Source of the DNA: Pseudomonadota bacterium
Lineage (GTDB): Bacteria; Pseudomonadota; Alphaproteobacteria; Rhizobiales; MH13
Direction: 5' to 3'
DNA: 64,000 nucleotides
Assembly (NCBI GenBank): GCA_039024915.1
Contig: JBCCPK010000001.1
Span: 124,001-188,000, forward strand
Position numbers and translations under genes: made by a program. Shown piece by piece: positions 37,214 through 46,300 of this stretch (positions are counted from its first letter, which is position 1; each line of letters begins with the position of its first letter). Under the pieces are notes generated by a model that saw only the letters and a list, made by a program, of their open reading frames with translations, was not told where the DNA came from and did not search any database.

Positions 37214-37753
37214 CTAGCCTTTGGCGACGTCGCCAATCGCTTGGCTGATAGCGCCTGCATCGGGCACTTTGGGTGCCAGCTTTTCCAAAATCGCGCCCGC
37301 TGCGTCCGCCGCGATGGTGTCGACCTGCGTCAGGGCTTCGCTCTTGATGGAAGCGATACGCGTTTCGGCCTCAGACAGCTTTTCGCTCAGCGCCTTTTCC
37401 GACGCTTCACGCTTTGCGGTCGTCTCGGCGGTCAGCTTGTCGCGCGTCTCACTTGCGACCGCCTGCGCTTTTGAACGCGCATCGGACAGAGCGCTTTCAT
37501 AGCTCTCCATGGCCGATTGCGTTTCGCTCTTAAGCCGCTCGGCCTCCGCCAGATCGCTCGCAATCCGGTCGTGCCGATCCTCGAGGATCCCTGAAATACG
37601 TGGGCCGGCAATCTTCGAGATCACGTAGTAGGTCAGCCCGAAAGCGATGACCAACCAGAACAGCTGGGAAGCATAAGTCGAGGTATCAAACGGCGGAAAA
37701 AGGCCGCTTGATGCCGCTTCGGCGCCATGCGCTGCATCTTCTGTTGTTGCCAT
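37214..37753 (-). CDS. ATP synthase F0 subunit b' (AtpF2/AtpX)
   Basis: A 179-residue divergent b-type stalk subunit. An N-terminal extension (MATTEDAAHGAEAASSG) leads to a membrane helix (QLFWLVIAFGLTYYVIS) and a coiled helical domain with ILEDRHDRIASDLAEAERL. It pairs with atpF to form a b-b' heterodimer, as in photosynthetic and alphaproteobacterial enzymes. ATG 37753 is favoured over the frame start at 37762 because of an AGGA at the right distance. A 209-base spacer with a small hairpin separates it from atpE. Confidence 0.93.
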   Translation of the reverse strand: MATTEDAAHGAEAASSGLFPPFDTSTYASQLFWLVIAFGLTYYVISKIAGPRISGILEDRHDRIASDLAEAERLKSETQSAMESYESALSDARSKAQAVASETRDKLTAETTAKREASEKALSEKLSEAETRIASIKSEALTQVDTIAADAAGAILEKLAPKVPDAGAISQAIGDVAKG

Positions 37754-37786
37754 TGTGAGCAATCCTCACTGCGCTGCGACGGTGTG

Positions 37787-37802
37787 TGCGGGAAAACCCG
37801 CA
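37787..37802. repeat. small hairpin in the spacer between atpE and atpF'
   Basis: TGCGGG and CCCGCA form a six-base stem around AAAA, 34 bases before the atpF' start on the minus-strand transcript. An A run follows on the plus strand, so it does not look like an ordinary terminator for the operon. It could stabilise the upstream atpE message. Confidence 0.3.
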
Positions 37803-37962
37803 AAAAAGTGCTTGAGTTAACCGGAAGGATGGCACGTTGGCCCCGCGACAAGCACGTAGACCGGCGGACCCCCAACCTATCGGCACTTTGTGAGTTCAAC
37901 CGGGAGAGCGGCGCGCTATGTGTGCGCGTCGCACCCCATTCCCGTTGTGCGGGCGGAAAGCC

Positions 37963-38190
37963 TTAGACAGCGAACAGCAACAGAAGCGCGACGAGCAGCG
38001 AGAAGATGCCCAACGCCTCGGTCACGGCGAAGCCGAAGATCAAACGGCCGAACTGACCGTCAGCGGCTGAGGGGTTACGCAGGGCGCCGGACAGGTAGTT
38101 GCCGAAAATCTGGCCAAGGCCGATGGCCGCGCCACCCATGCCGAGACAGGCGATACCGGCACCGATAAGGGCTGCTGCATCTGCTTCCAT
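37963..38190 (-). CDS. atpE: ATP synthase F0 subunit c
   Basis: A 75-residue proteolipid with two transmembrane helices ([21 protein letters not shown] and [21 protein letters not shown]). The essential carboxylate is the Glu in AVTEALGIF of the second helix. Its sequence and length are typical of the alphaproteobacterial ring subunit. It follows atpB by 77 bases and precedes the spacer to atpF'. Many copies form the rotor ring, so differential expression within the operon is expected. Confidence 0.97.
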   Translation of the reverse strand: MEADAAALIGAGIACLGMGGAAIGLGQIFGNYLSGALRNPSAADGQFGRLIFGFAVTEALGIFSLLVALLLLFAV

Positions 38191-38267
38191 GATTGAACTC
38201 CTTTGGAAAGATAGCGTGTTGATCGAAGGGGGCCGTGCGGGTGCCCGGCCTAAGGTTTGAGACTGGA

Positions 38268-39017
38268 TCAGTGTGATGGGTGAAGCGCGTCGTTAAGATA
38301 CATGCAGGTCAGCACTGCGAAGACATAGGCCTGTAGGAACGACACGAGGAATTCGAGAGCGGTCATCGCGACGGTCATGATCAGCGGCAGGATCGAACCA
38401 CCGATCCCCAAAACGCCCATCCCGGTGAGCGAAACGATGAAACCGGCAAACACTTTCAAGGTGATGTGGCCCGCCAGCATGTTGGCGAACAGGCGCACAG
38501 ACAATGAAATGGGCCGCGACAAGAACGAAATGACCTCAATCGCTGTCACCAGGGGGATCAGATAACCGGGGACGCCGCTCGGCACGAACAGCTTCAGGAA
38601 ACTGAGCCCGTTCTTCATAAAACCGTACACAACGACCGTTCCGATCACGAGCATCGCGAGCGCAAACGTGACAATGATGTGGCTGGTGACGGTGAAGAAA
38701 TAGGGGAACATGCCAAACAGGTTGGCGAACAGGATGAACATGAAAAGCGAGAACACGAGCGGGAAGAATTTCATTCCCTGCGTGCCCGCCGCATCCCTGA
38801 GCATGTTGGCGACAAACTCGTAACTGATTTCCGCAGCCGCTTGCCAGCGCCCGGGAACCAGCCCCCGTCCGTTCGTGGACAGTACGAGAAAGGCGGCAAC
38901 GGCGCCGGTTGTCGCCAGCATGAACAGCGAAGAGTTCGTGAAGGAGAAATCGAGATTGGCGATTTCCACCGGAACAATTGTGGAGATCTCGAACTGTTTA
39001 ATCGGATCGTTCGCCAA
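38268..39017 (-). CDS. atpB: ATP synthase F0 subunit a
   Basis: A 249-residue stator subunit with several transmembrane helices. The conserved Arg is in [20 protein letters not shown], with [18 protein letters not shown] earlier and [16 protein letters not shown] at the C-terminus. It forms the proton half-channels against the c ring. The ATG at 39017 follows the atpI gene by about 130 bases on the same strand. Confidence 0.97.
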   Translation of the reverse strand: MANDPIKQFEISTIVPVEIANLDFSFTNSSLFMLATTGAVAAFLVLSTNGRGLVPGRWQAAAEISYEFVANMLRDAAGTQGMKFFPLVFSLFMFILFANLFGMFPYFFTVTSHIIVTFALAMLVIGTVVVYGFMKNGLSFLKLFVPSGVPGYLIPLVTAIEVISFLSRPISLSVRLFANMLAGHITLKVFAGFIVSLTGMGVLGIGGSILPLIMTVAMTALEFLVSFLQAYVFAVLTCMYLNDALHPSH

Positions 39018-39147
39018 AGCGCATCTCTCCTTGCCCGTGCCGGGCGCCGGGCGTGTCCGGCGTTTCTATCTCTTAGCGCACGCGTGTGCGCCAGTGTTGC
39101 TTTCGGCCCACCGCGTCGCTGCGCGGACCGCTTGATCGCTCTAGCCC

Positions 39148-39576
39148 TTACCGGCCATCGCGATCCGAATTGACTGTGTCATCTCGCCGCGCCCGCAGGG
39201 GGCGTGGCTGCGCGATCAACCCAAGCGTTCTCATGACGTTTAGAACGCCCGCTGCAAACCCCAACAAAAGCAGAACAATCAGACCGAAAGGCCCTGTTCC
39301 GGCGACCTCATCAAGGCCCCAACCCAGCAAACCCCCAACAAAAACCGCCGCAATGAAGTCCGACGATACCCGCATCGCCATCGACCATTGCGATCGATCC
39401 TGTTTCGCCTGCTTTTCGAGCACCGGATCGGGGCGATGCGCATCCAGTTTGGCGTCCAAGGCTTCGAGGCGCTCCTGCACATCGGATAACTCTTGGTTCG
39501 CGCCAGACTGCGCTTTTGGACCGCGATTGCTGTCTTTGCCCTGTGAGCCCGGACCGGGGTCGGCTGGGTCACCCAC
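39148..39576 (-). CDS. AtpI-like protein of the F0 operon
   Basis: A 142-residue protein whose C-terminal half has two membrane helices (FIAAVFVGGLLGWGLDEVAG and FGLIVLLLLGFAAGVLNVMR), the layout of ATP synthase protein I, which assists c-ring assembly. The N-terminal half is hydrophilic and proline- and glutamine-rich. The GTG at 39576 follows AGGAG by 11 bases; the longer frame to 39660 is not similar to any family. First gene of the F0 operon in this window. Confidence 0.88.
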   Translation of the reverse strand: MGDPADPGPGSQGKDSNRGPKAQSGANQELSDVQERLEALDAKLDAHRPDPVLEKQAKQDRSQWSMAMRVSSDFIAAVFVGGLLGWGLDEVAGTGPFGLIVLLLLGFAAGVLNVMRTLGLIAQPRPLRARRDDTVNSDRDGR

Positions 39577-39712
39577 CCAAGCTCTCCTGCATGATGCTCT
39601 AGTGATGCTGCATTTGCGAAAATCGGCGGGACCATAGGGGCGGTCGCCCTGCAAAGTCAACGGCCCTCACGCCAGCCCTCTGCAACCGCAAACCAGCGGG
39701 TTTTGGCGTCCG

Positions 39713-42700
39713 TCAGGCGGCGCTGCCGGCGTCCACCAACGCCTCTGCGTCGGCAAGATCGACCGAAACGATCTGGCTGACGCCGCGCTCGGCCATTGTA
39801 ACCCCGAACAAACGCTGCATACGGCTCATCGTGATGGGATTGTGGGTCACCACAAGGAACCGGGTCGAAGCGCGTTTTCCCATCTCGTCCAGAAGATCGC
39901 AGAAGCGTTCAACGTTGGCGTCGTCGAGCGGTGCATCGACCTCGTCGAGAATGCAGATCGGTGCAGGGTTGCAAAGGAACACCGCAAATATCAGCGCCAT
40001 GGCGGTCAGGGCCTGCTCGCCGCCCGACAGAAGCGTGATCGACTGAGGCTTCTTGCCGGGCGGCTTGGCGATAATCTCAAGGCCGGCATCCAGCGGATCG
40101 TCAGCGTCGACCAGTTGAAGCTCCGCATCGCCGCCACCAAAAAGCTGGACGAACAACTCGTTGAACCGCTCGTTGACGCGGTCAAACGCTTCCAGAAGCT
40201 TCGCTCGCCCTTCCCTGTTCAACGTTGATATGGTCGAGCGCAACTTGGTGATCGCCTCGGCAACGTCGTCGCGCTCCAGCACCAGCATATCGCGTCGCTC
40301 GGCCACCTCATTGGCCTCCTGTTCCGCCGCAAGATTGACGGCGCCGATGCGTGCACGGGCGTCCTTAAGGGTTGAAAGCTCTTTCTCCAATGCCTCCAGC
40401 GTTGGGGTCTGCATGCCGGGCTCAAAGCCAGCCATTGCCATGAGCGCATGCGGCGCAGCATCGACCGCTTCGACGATCATCGCTTCAAGCGTGTTGCGCC
40501 TCTCATCCGCAGCCGCTTTGCGCTCTTCGGCCCTGCCATGCGCTTCGCGCGCCGCGAAATAAGCCTCTTTGATCTCGCGGGCACGGGCATCCGCCTGGCG
40601 CTGCTGCCCCTCAAGCGCTGCAAGCCGGTCTGCAGTCTTGCCGCGTTCCGCTTCGGCCGCTTCGATCTGCGCCGCCAAAGCCCGGCGCTTAGCAACCAAC
40701 TCACCCGGCGCTCCATCGAGTGCCTCAAGTGTCGCCTCGAGCTCAGATTTGCGGCGCGCAAGCGTTTGCGAATGGGCGGCTGCGGCTTCGGCGCGGCGGC
40801 TCCATCCTTCGAGCGCGCGCTGAACAGTCTCAACCCGGCGCGCGGTATCGTCCAGGTCGCGCTCAATCGCTTGAGCAGCCGCGACCGCGTCGTTTGATCG
40901 TGTTCGCGCCGCGCCCTCCGCTTCTGAAGCTGCCCGGAGCTCAGCTTCCAACGCTTCAAGCTTTTCCGGCTCAACGGTGGAGGTCTGGGCATGCGCCACC
41001 GCTTCTTGCGCAGCTTGCAAGGCTTCTTCGAGCCGCTTGAGATCGCCTTGCGCCGCTGCAAGTTGCGCGGCTTCGCGCTCTGCTGCGCGTTCAATCCCGA
41101 CCAGAGCGTTCGCAGCGTGGTCATATGCCCGGCGCGCATCTGCCTCGTCCTTGCGGGCCTGAGAGTAGGCGTCACCCGCCTGCCGCATCGCTTCAAGCGC
41201 GTTGGTATGGCTTTGCGAAAGAGCCCCGACTTCCGTCTGCGCGGCTGCCAAATCCGAGCGGAGCGCGCCAAGGCGGTTGCGCTCGGCCAACTTAATGGCG
41301 GCGGCTGATGGTGCGTCGGCCTTGCGGGCATAGCCGTCCCAACGCCAAACCGCACCGTCCTTTGAGACCAGGATCTGTCCAGCCGACAGCTGGTGTTGCA
41401 GCGTGTCACCTTGCTCCGGCTCGACGAGCCCAATCTGCGCCAGAGCGCGCGCGAGCAACGGTGCGCCACGCACATAACGAGCGAAAGCGGTAACATTGGC
41501 GGGCAGCTCTGGTCCGTCGGGATGGTCGTCCCCCAGATTGGCCCAGAAATGCGGCGCATCAGCACTGGTAGCGGCTTCAAGCGCCTCGCCGAGCGCCGCA
41601 CCAAGCGCAGCTTCGTATCCCGGCTCCACCGTCAGCGCGTCAAGAACAGACCCGTATTCGCGCCCCGGATCGCTGTCTGTCGGCTGGGAGCCGACAAGCT
41701 TCTCAAGGGTATTGACCTCAGCCTGAAGCAGGTTGAAGGCCTTCTCCTTCGCCCGCAGGGGCTGTTCTGCCGCAGCCGCGGCAGCCATCGCCTCGGTCCG
41801 GTGAACTTCCGCAAGAGCGGCCCTTTCGGCGGCGCTCTCCGACTTGTGTTTGTGGGCCTGTGCGTCCTGCCGGGCGTTTGCAAGTTGCTGTGCAGACTGC
41901 GAGTGAACAAGCTTATCGGCGGCCAAACGTGCTGCAGCATGTTTTGCTTCGGCGTCAGCCAACTGAGCCTGGGACCGCGCGGTCATCTGCTTTTGGGCGT
42001 CCACCTGAGCGCGGGCCGCGGCAAGCGAATCGCGCGCCGCGTTGCTGGCGGCAAGGGCCCGCTCAAGTTCATCTTGCGCTTTCTCGGCCGCCAGCTTCCG
42101 GTCTGGAAGTTGATCCTGTGCCGCTTTGCGCGCGGCATCGAGCGCTTTAAGATCCTCTTCCAACGCGGCTCTCTCCGCAGCCTGTTCGGAGGAGATGCCC
42201 GTCTCGCGGGCGATGTCCGCGTTGAGGGTTTCGAGTTGGCCCCGAGCGGTATCGAGGCGTTCGGCAATGCGCTTTTCCTCCGATGCCAGCTCATCGCGAG
42301 CCCTCAGCAGCCGACCCAGGGCGGCACCGGCTTGGGCAGCCTTTTCGCGCGCGTCGGGCACTTGTGCTGCGGCGCTTGCCTGGGCGGTGGCAGCAGACAG
42401 TTGGCCCTCGTCGGCGCGCGCCAGAAGCTCTGTCGCCTCTTTAAGGTGCGACGCCGCCTGGTTAGCGGTGCTGTTAGCTTCCGCCCACTTCAGCGCAAAG
42501 ACACCCGCCTCGACCTTGCGGGTCTTGGCAGCGATGTCGCGAAAGCGCGCAGCCTGCCTTGCTTGCTTGCGCAAGCCGTCAAGCTGGCGATCCAGCTCGG
42601 CGACCACATCGTCAAGGCGCTCGATGTTGGCTTCTGCCGCTTTGAGCCGCAGCTCGGCCTCATGGCGGCGCGTGTGCAGGCCCGATATGCCCGCCGCTTC

Positions 42701-43195
42701 TTCGAGCAGTGCGCGCCTTTGCGCCGGCTTCGCAGCAATGATCTCGCCGATCTGACCCTGCCGGACCATCGAAGGCGAGCGCGCCCCTGATGCAGCGTCA
42801 GCGAACATGAGCTGGACATCGCGCGCCCGCGCTTCGCGACCGTTGACGCGGTAGTTCGAACCCTTGTCCCGCTCAATCTTGCGCGAAACTTCAAGCTGCT
42901 CATGTTCGTTGAAGGCGGCTGGAGCCTTGCGCTCGGAATTATCGAGAAAAAGCCGGACTTCCGCCCAATGGCGCGCCGGGCGTTTGGCCGAGCCGGAGAA
43001 GATCACTTCTTCCATGCCCGACGCGCGCATGGCCTTGTATGAGCTTTCGCCCATGACCCAGCGCATCGCCTCGACCAGATTGGACTTGCCGCAACCATTG
43101 GGCCCGACAATACCGGTGAGACCATTCTCGATCAGAAGGTCGGTCGGCTCGACAAAGGTCTTGAAGCCTGTGATGCGCAGTTTGTTGAATTTCAT
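39713..43195 (-). CDS. smc: chromosome segregation protein SMC
   Basis: A 1160-residue ATPase that organises and segregates chromosomes. The Walker A motif is IVGPNGCGKSNLVEAMRW at the N-terminus, a long coiled coil follows, the hinge lies near residues 500-650 (GYEAALGAALGEALEA), and the C-terminal head carries LLSGGEQALTAMALIFAVF (signature) and ICILDEVDAPLDDANVERF (Walker B). Length normal. ATG 43195 is immediately before MKFNKLRITGFKTF. dsbA and dciA lie directly upstream on the same strand, a common rhizobial block. Confidence 0.97.
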   Translation of the reverse strand: MKFNKLRITGFKTFVEPTDLLIENGLTGIVGPNGCGKSNLVEAMRWVMGESSYKAMRASGMEEVIFSGSAKRPARHWAEVRLFLDNSERKAPAAFNEHEQLEVSRKIERDKGSNYRVNGREARARDVQLMFADAASGARSPSMVRQGQIGEIIAAKPAQRRALLEEAAGISGLHTRRHEAELRLKAAEANIERLDDVVAELDRQLDGLRKQARQAARFRDIAAKTRKVEAGVFALKWAEANSTANQAASHLKEATELLARADEGQLSAATAQASAAAQVPDAREKAAQAGAALGRLLRARDELASEEKRIAERLDTARGQLETLNADIARETGISSEQAAERAALEEDLKALDAARKAAQDQLPDRKLAAEKAQDELERALAASNAARDSLAAARAQVDAQKQMTARSQAQLADAEAKHAAARLAADKLVHSQSAQQLANARQDAQAHKHKSESAAERAALAEVHRTEAMAAAAAAEQPLRAKEKAFNLLQAEVNTLEKLVGSQPTDSDPGREYGSVLDALTVEPGYEAALGAALGEALEAATSADAPHFWANLGDDHPDGPELPANVTAFARYVRGAPLLARALAQIGLVEPEQGDTLQHQLSAGQILVSKDGAVWRWDGYARKADAPSAAAIKLAERNRLGALRSDLAAAQTEVGALSQSHTNALEAMRQAGDAYSQARKDEADARRAYDHAANALVGIERAAEREAAQLAAAQGDLKRLEEALQAAQEAVAHAQTSTVEPEKLEALEAELRAASEAEGAARTRSNDAVAAAQAIERDLDDTARRVETVQRALEGWSRRAEAAAAHSQTLARRKSELEATLEALDGAPGELVAKRRALAAQIEAAEAERGKTADRLAALEGQQRQADARAREIKEAYFAAREAHGRAEERKAAADERRNTLEAMIVEAVDAAPHALMAMAGFEPGMQTPTLEALEKELSTLKDARARIGAVNLAAEQEANEVAERRDMLVLERDDVAEAITKLRSTISTLNREGRAKLLEAFDRVNERFNELFVQLFGGGDAELQLVDADDPLDAGLEIIAKPPGKKPQSITLLSGGEQALTAMALIFAVFLCNPAPICILDEVDAPLDDANVERFCDLLDEMGKRASTRFLVVTHNPITMSRMQRLFGVTMAERGVSQIVSVDLADAEALVDAGSAA

Positions 43196-43246
43196 GGGCG
43201 AGGACTGCCTATGAAATACCGTGCGCGTAGACGCGCTGCCCCGGCG

Positions 43247-43957
43247 CTAGGCCAGCAGCGGATCGATGATTTCGGCGTACTCTTCAGGGCTCCGCGCACC
43301 GGGGAATCTCGCACCATTGATAAATATCGTCGGCGTCGAGGCGACCCCAAACTCCTGCGCGCCTCGCTCCGCGCCGGCCACAATAGCCCGTTCAAGCTCC
43401 TGATTCGTCAAGCACGCGTTGAACGTCTCTTGGGTATAACCGGCTTGCGCGACAATGGCGAAAAGCGCTTCGGCAGGGTTCGCCGCCGCAGCCCATTCGC
43501 GCTGGCGCTCGAACAGGATGTCTATGACGTCGTGGTAGAGGCTTTCGTCGGCACAGCGGGCCAGCATGGATGCCGCGCGCGCGCGCGCATCAAGCGGAAA
43601 ATCGCGGAAAACGTAGAAGGCCTGACCGTTGTCGATGTATTCCGCCTTGATCGCAGGAAGGGCACTGGTGTGAAAGCGGGCGCAGTGCGGGCATGTCATG
43701 GACGAATAGTCGACAATAACGACCGGCGCATCGGGATCGCCCAGCGTAACGTCCGGAAGACCATCGGTTGGGGTGAGAAGCTCCGAAAGGCTGACTTCAT
43801 CCTCGCCACCGGACGGGACCTGCCGCGTTGTTCCATCAGGCGCTGTGGCCGTGGACGAATCGTTACAGGCCGCAAGAACGGCGCCCGAGGCGGTCAAAAG
43901 GGCAGACGTCCGCAAGAAAGTGCGGCGGTCAGTCGGCAGTTGGATCGGGTTGCGCAT
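43247..43957 (-). CDS. DsbA-family thiol-disulfide oxidoreductase
   Basis: A 236-residue exported thioredoxin-fold protein. The N-terminus has RRTFLRTSALLTASGAVLAAC, combining a twin-arginine-like start with a lipobox-like LAAC, so it may be a Tat-exported lipoprotein. The redox site is MTCPHCARFHT (CPHC), and the cis-proline loop is seen in VASTPTIFINGARFPG. Most similar to the DsbA/Com1 group. ATG 43957 is chosen; ATG 43969 is also possible. Gene order dciA-dsbA-smc suggests one transcript. A (GC)n tract lies inside the gene near 43576. Confidence 0.9.
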   Translation of the reverse strand: MRNPIQLPTDRRTFLRTSALLTASGAVLAACNDSSTATAPDGTTRQVPSGGEDEVSLSELLTPTDGLPDVTLGDPDAPVVIVDYSSMTCPHCARFHTSALPAIKAEYIDNGQAFYVFRDFPLDARARAASMLARCADESLYHDVIDILFERQREWAAAANPAEALFAIVAQAGYTQETFNACLTNQELERAIVAGAERGAQEFGVASTPTIFINGARFPGARSPEEYAEIIDPLLA

Positions 43958-44112
43958 GGCGGATCGCATGTCCTCGTCAAGTGTTTGGCGCGGCTAAGCG
44001 GCGGAAACTCGTTTGGTCAGGGGGTTACCACGTTCGCGCGCTGCGGCAAGTCGAACCCCACATCTGCAGCTTTTCTTTCAGGCGACCATGGCAAAACAGC
44101 GGCAGTACCGGT

Positions 44113-44727
44113 CTAGTCCTCTCGTCGCTCACCGGCGGCGAAAACCTGTGAGCCCAATGCCTTAAGGGCCTCACGTAGGTTCTCATCATGGATACCATCA
44201 GTCGCGGCCGACGCCTGTTCACGGTTTTGTGAAGTTGGCGCGGAAACGGTCTTATCGGCCCTGTTGGCGCGCGAGCCGGCGGTCCCGTCATTCACCGCGC
44301 CGGGCAGCACCTTGAGCCGAGCTATTGCGCTGTAGCCGAAGACCGCATTGGCGCGCTCGACGATCAGCCCCTGGCCATAATCGAGATCGACCGCAACTGA
44401 CGGGTCCGCGCGCACCTCAAGCAGCCCACCCTCCTTGTACTTGGCATGGCGGCTTCGGGACTTCGGCAGAGGCTTCAGGCTGATAGGAAAGCATGCGGAA
44501 GCCAGACGCGGCCCGACAATCTCTGCCCAAGCGTCGATGAGGGCCGCTGGCACGAAAGTCTTGCCCTTGCGCATCGGCTCCATGACGCTCGTCACCATGG
44601 CCCCCAGAGCGACCGCCGATGTTGGCTGCACGCCTTTGGTGGTCACGGCATGACCCAGCACGGTCCCGGTGGTCCGCTCTGCGAAGCGCACCCGCGGCGA
44701 TCCGACGTTCTTGTCCCTATCGGCCAT
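44113..44727 (-). CDS. DUF721 (DciA-like) protein
   Basis: A 204-residue protein with an N-terminal region (LGAMVTSVMEPMRKGKTFVPAALIDAWAEIVGPRLA) matching DUF721. DciA, the better-known member, loads the replicative helicase. A central beta-rich part (GGLLEVRADPSVAVDLDYGQGLIVERANAVFGY-like) and a disordered C-terminal third complete it. Divergent from the HAD gene and upstream of dsbA on the same strand. Whether this copy acts in helicase loading is inference. Confidence 0.87.
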   Translation of the reverse strand: MADRDKNVGSPRVRFAERTTGTVLGHAVTTKGVQPTSAVALGAMVTSVMEPMRKGKTFVPAALIDAWAEIVGPRLASACFPISLKPLPKSRSRHAKYKEGGLLEVRADPSVAVDLDYGQGLIVERANAVFGYSAIARLKVLPGAVNDGTAGSRANRADKTVSAPTSQNREQASAATDGIHDENLREALKALGSQVFAAGERRED

Positions 44728-44827
44728 CGAAGATCTATCCGCCCTTTCCTAGGGGTGCGATCCCTGATAGCGGCTAGCCGCCGAGATGCCCACCGGCAGC
44801 CACCACCCACACAAGGACCTGACCTGC

Positions 44828-45517
44828 GTGTTTGAGCTTATCATTTTCGACTGCGATGGCGTTCTGATCAACTCCGAAATGATCGCCGCGCGGGTTCAAT
44901 CGGTCGCCTACAAACGCGAAGGTTTTGAAATGGAACCGCTGGGCTTTGCGGAGCATTTCGCGGGCAAAACCCATCACGCGATCCGGGCAGAGATCGAAGA
45001 GGATCTGGGCAAGCCACTGAGCGAGGATTTCGCCCAGAAGCTGGAAGAGGCTTTCTTTGAGCTGGCCGACGCTGAAATGACGGCCGTCGGGGGTGTCGAT
45101 GAGATGCTTGACCAGATTGAGTTACCGCGCTGCATCTGCTCGAACTCCGATAGCGATTATTTGCACCGCTATTTGTCCGATGTCGGCCTGATCGATCGCT
45201 TCGAGCCGCACATTTTTTCGGCCATGGAGGTCGGCACCAAAGCGCCGAAACCCGACCCCAATGTGTTTTCCTTCGCCAGCCAAAGCTTCGGCCTGCAAGC
45301 TGATCGCTGTCTGGTCGTCGAAGATTCAGCGGCAGGCGTCAAAGGTGCGGTCGATGCCGGCATGACCGTGATCGGCTTTGTCGGCGCGGATCACACCTGG
45401 CCGGGACATGCCGAGATTTTGATGCAAGCTGGCGCTCTGACCACCGTCAATCGCCACGCCGAGCTCGCCGAAACGATCAATGCGCTCGCCCAATGGGAAG
45501 GCGAACCACTCGGCTAA
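44828..45517 (+). CDS. HAD superfamily phosphatase (phosphoglycolate/beta-phosphoglucomutase-like)
   Basis: A 229-residue HAD hydrolase of subfamily IA. Motif I is IIFDCDGVLINSE, with the nucleophile and acid aspartates; motif II is CICSNSD; motif III lysine is in GTKAPKPDPNVF; and motif IV is VVEDSAAGVKGAVDAGM. The helical cap between motifs I and II is complete. The GTG at 44828 has AAGGA six bases upstream. Substrate unknown; phosphoglycolate or a sugar phosphate would fit the family. Confidence 0.92.
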   Translation: MFELIIFDCDGVLINSEMIAARVQSVAYKREGFEMEPLGFAEHFAGKTHHAIRAEIEEDLGKPLSEDFAQKLEEAFFELADAEMTAVGGVDEMLDQIELPRCICSNSDSDYLHRYLSDVGLIDRFEPHIFSAMEVGTKAPKPDPNVFSFASQSFGLQADRCLVVEDSAAGVKGAVDAGMTVIGFVGADHTWPGHAEILMQAGALTTVNRHAELAETINALAQWEGEPLG

Positions 45518-45559
45518 GCGGCCAGCAGAGGCGTGGCAGCGGCCAGCAGAGGCGTGGCA
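45518..45559. repeat. 21-bp direct tandem duplication
   Basis: The 21 bases at 45518-45538 are repeated exactly at 45539-45559, one base after the stop of the HAD gene and 16 bases before the stop of the convergent lipoprotein gene. Two copies only. Probably a slippage or local duplication. Confidence 0.75.
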
Positions 45560-45575
45560 AGCGCGGTGCCGGTGC

Positions 45576-46199
45576 CTAGGTTTCCTGGCTGTCGAAGCCG
45601 ACAATCACCACGAAGTTGGTGCGGCGCTGGGGCAGTGGCACCGAAAGATCGCGGTAAATCGTCGTGAAATTCGCCGAAACCTCGGTCGGTTCGATGACGG
45701 CTCGCGGACGAATGACATCGCTCGAAAGGACGGTGTTCTCAAAACGATCGAGTACGACCACCCGGAGCGGCAAATCAATTGACGCCGGCGCGCCTTGCGG
45801 CCCCATCAAAACGCGACCGGCAATTCCAACGGACAGAGCCAATGCTGGGCCTATCGAGGTGCACTCAACCGCCGTCTGTGTGATCTGCGCCTGGTAGCGA
45901 AGCGCCTGTGGCGTTGGCTCTTCACCGGGAACGTAGAGCTGCAAGGACTGTGTGCCTTCCCGGATCGACACCTCCGGGCAGAGCTGATCAGCGCGCAACT
46001 GGTCAACCGAAACCCCGCCAATGGTGGTCACGGTGGCCGGCTCAGCCCGCTGACCGCCACCGCCTCCGATAACGCTGGTGACCGCATCAATAGCGCCACC
46101 GCCGCAGCCCGATAGCGCGACCGACAGGCAACACAGCGCCGCCGTGCGAACCAAAAGCCTTGGGGAAAAAGCCAAACGCGCTACACCACTTACCGACAT
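45576..46199 (-). CDS. hypothetical lipoprotein
   Basis: A 207-residue exported protein with a hydrophobic leader and a lipobox LSGCGGG, so it is likely anchored in a membrane by lipid. Two short Gly-rich stretches follow. The rest is mostly beta-strand-like (TTIGGVSVDQL, LRYQAQITQTAVECTSIG, IDLPLRVVVLDRFENTVL), resembling the small outer-membrane lipoproteins found in rhizobia. I do not recognise a characterised family. ATG 46199 or GTG 46208 may start translation. The divergent ubiA lies about 100 bases away. Confidence 0.78.
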   Translation of the reverse strand: MSVSGVARLAFSPRLLVRTAALCCLSVALSGCGGGAIDAVTSVIGGGGGQRAEPATVTTIGGVSVDQLRADQLCPEVSIREGTQSLQLYVPGEEPTPQALRYQAQITQTAVECTSIGPALALSVGIAGRVLMGPQGAPASIDLPLRVVVLDRFENTVLSSDVIRPRAVIEPTEVSANFTTIYRDLSVPLPQRRTNFVVIVGFDSQET

Positions 46200-46300
46200 T
46201 CCGCTCACTCAAATACCACACGATTCCGCGCCGACGTCATCGCCAGCGGCGGCTATTTAGCAAGTTGCCAGCAGCTTGGCGAGGGGATAGCAACCGCTTC

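Noticed and set aside
41393-42790. 465-residue open frame on the strand opposite smc
   Set aside because: It lies fully antisense to a strongly conserved gene; the translated product is a Leu-Arg-Gly-rich shadow without domain similarity, typical of GC-rich genomes.
43570-43592. (GC)n tract as a phase-variable repeat
   Set aside because: A short GC run inside dsbA codes for Arg and Ala residues in a conserved frame; no sign of slippage control.
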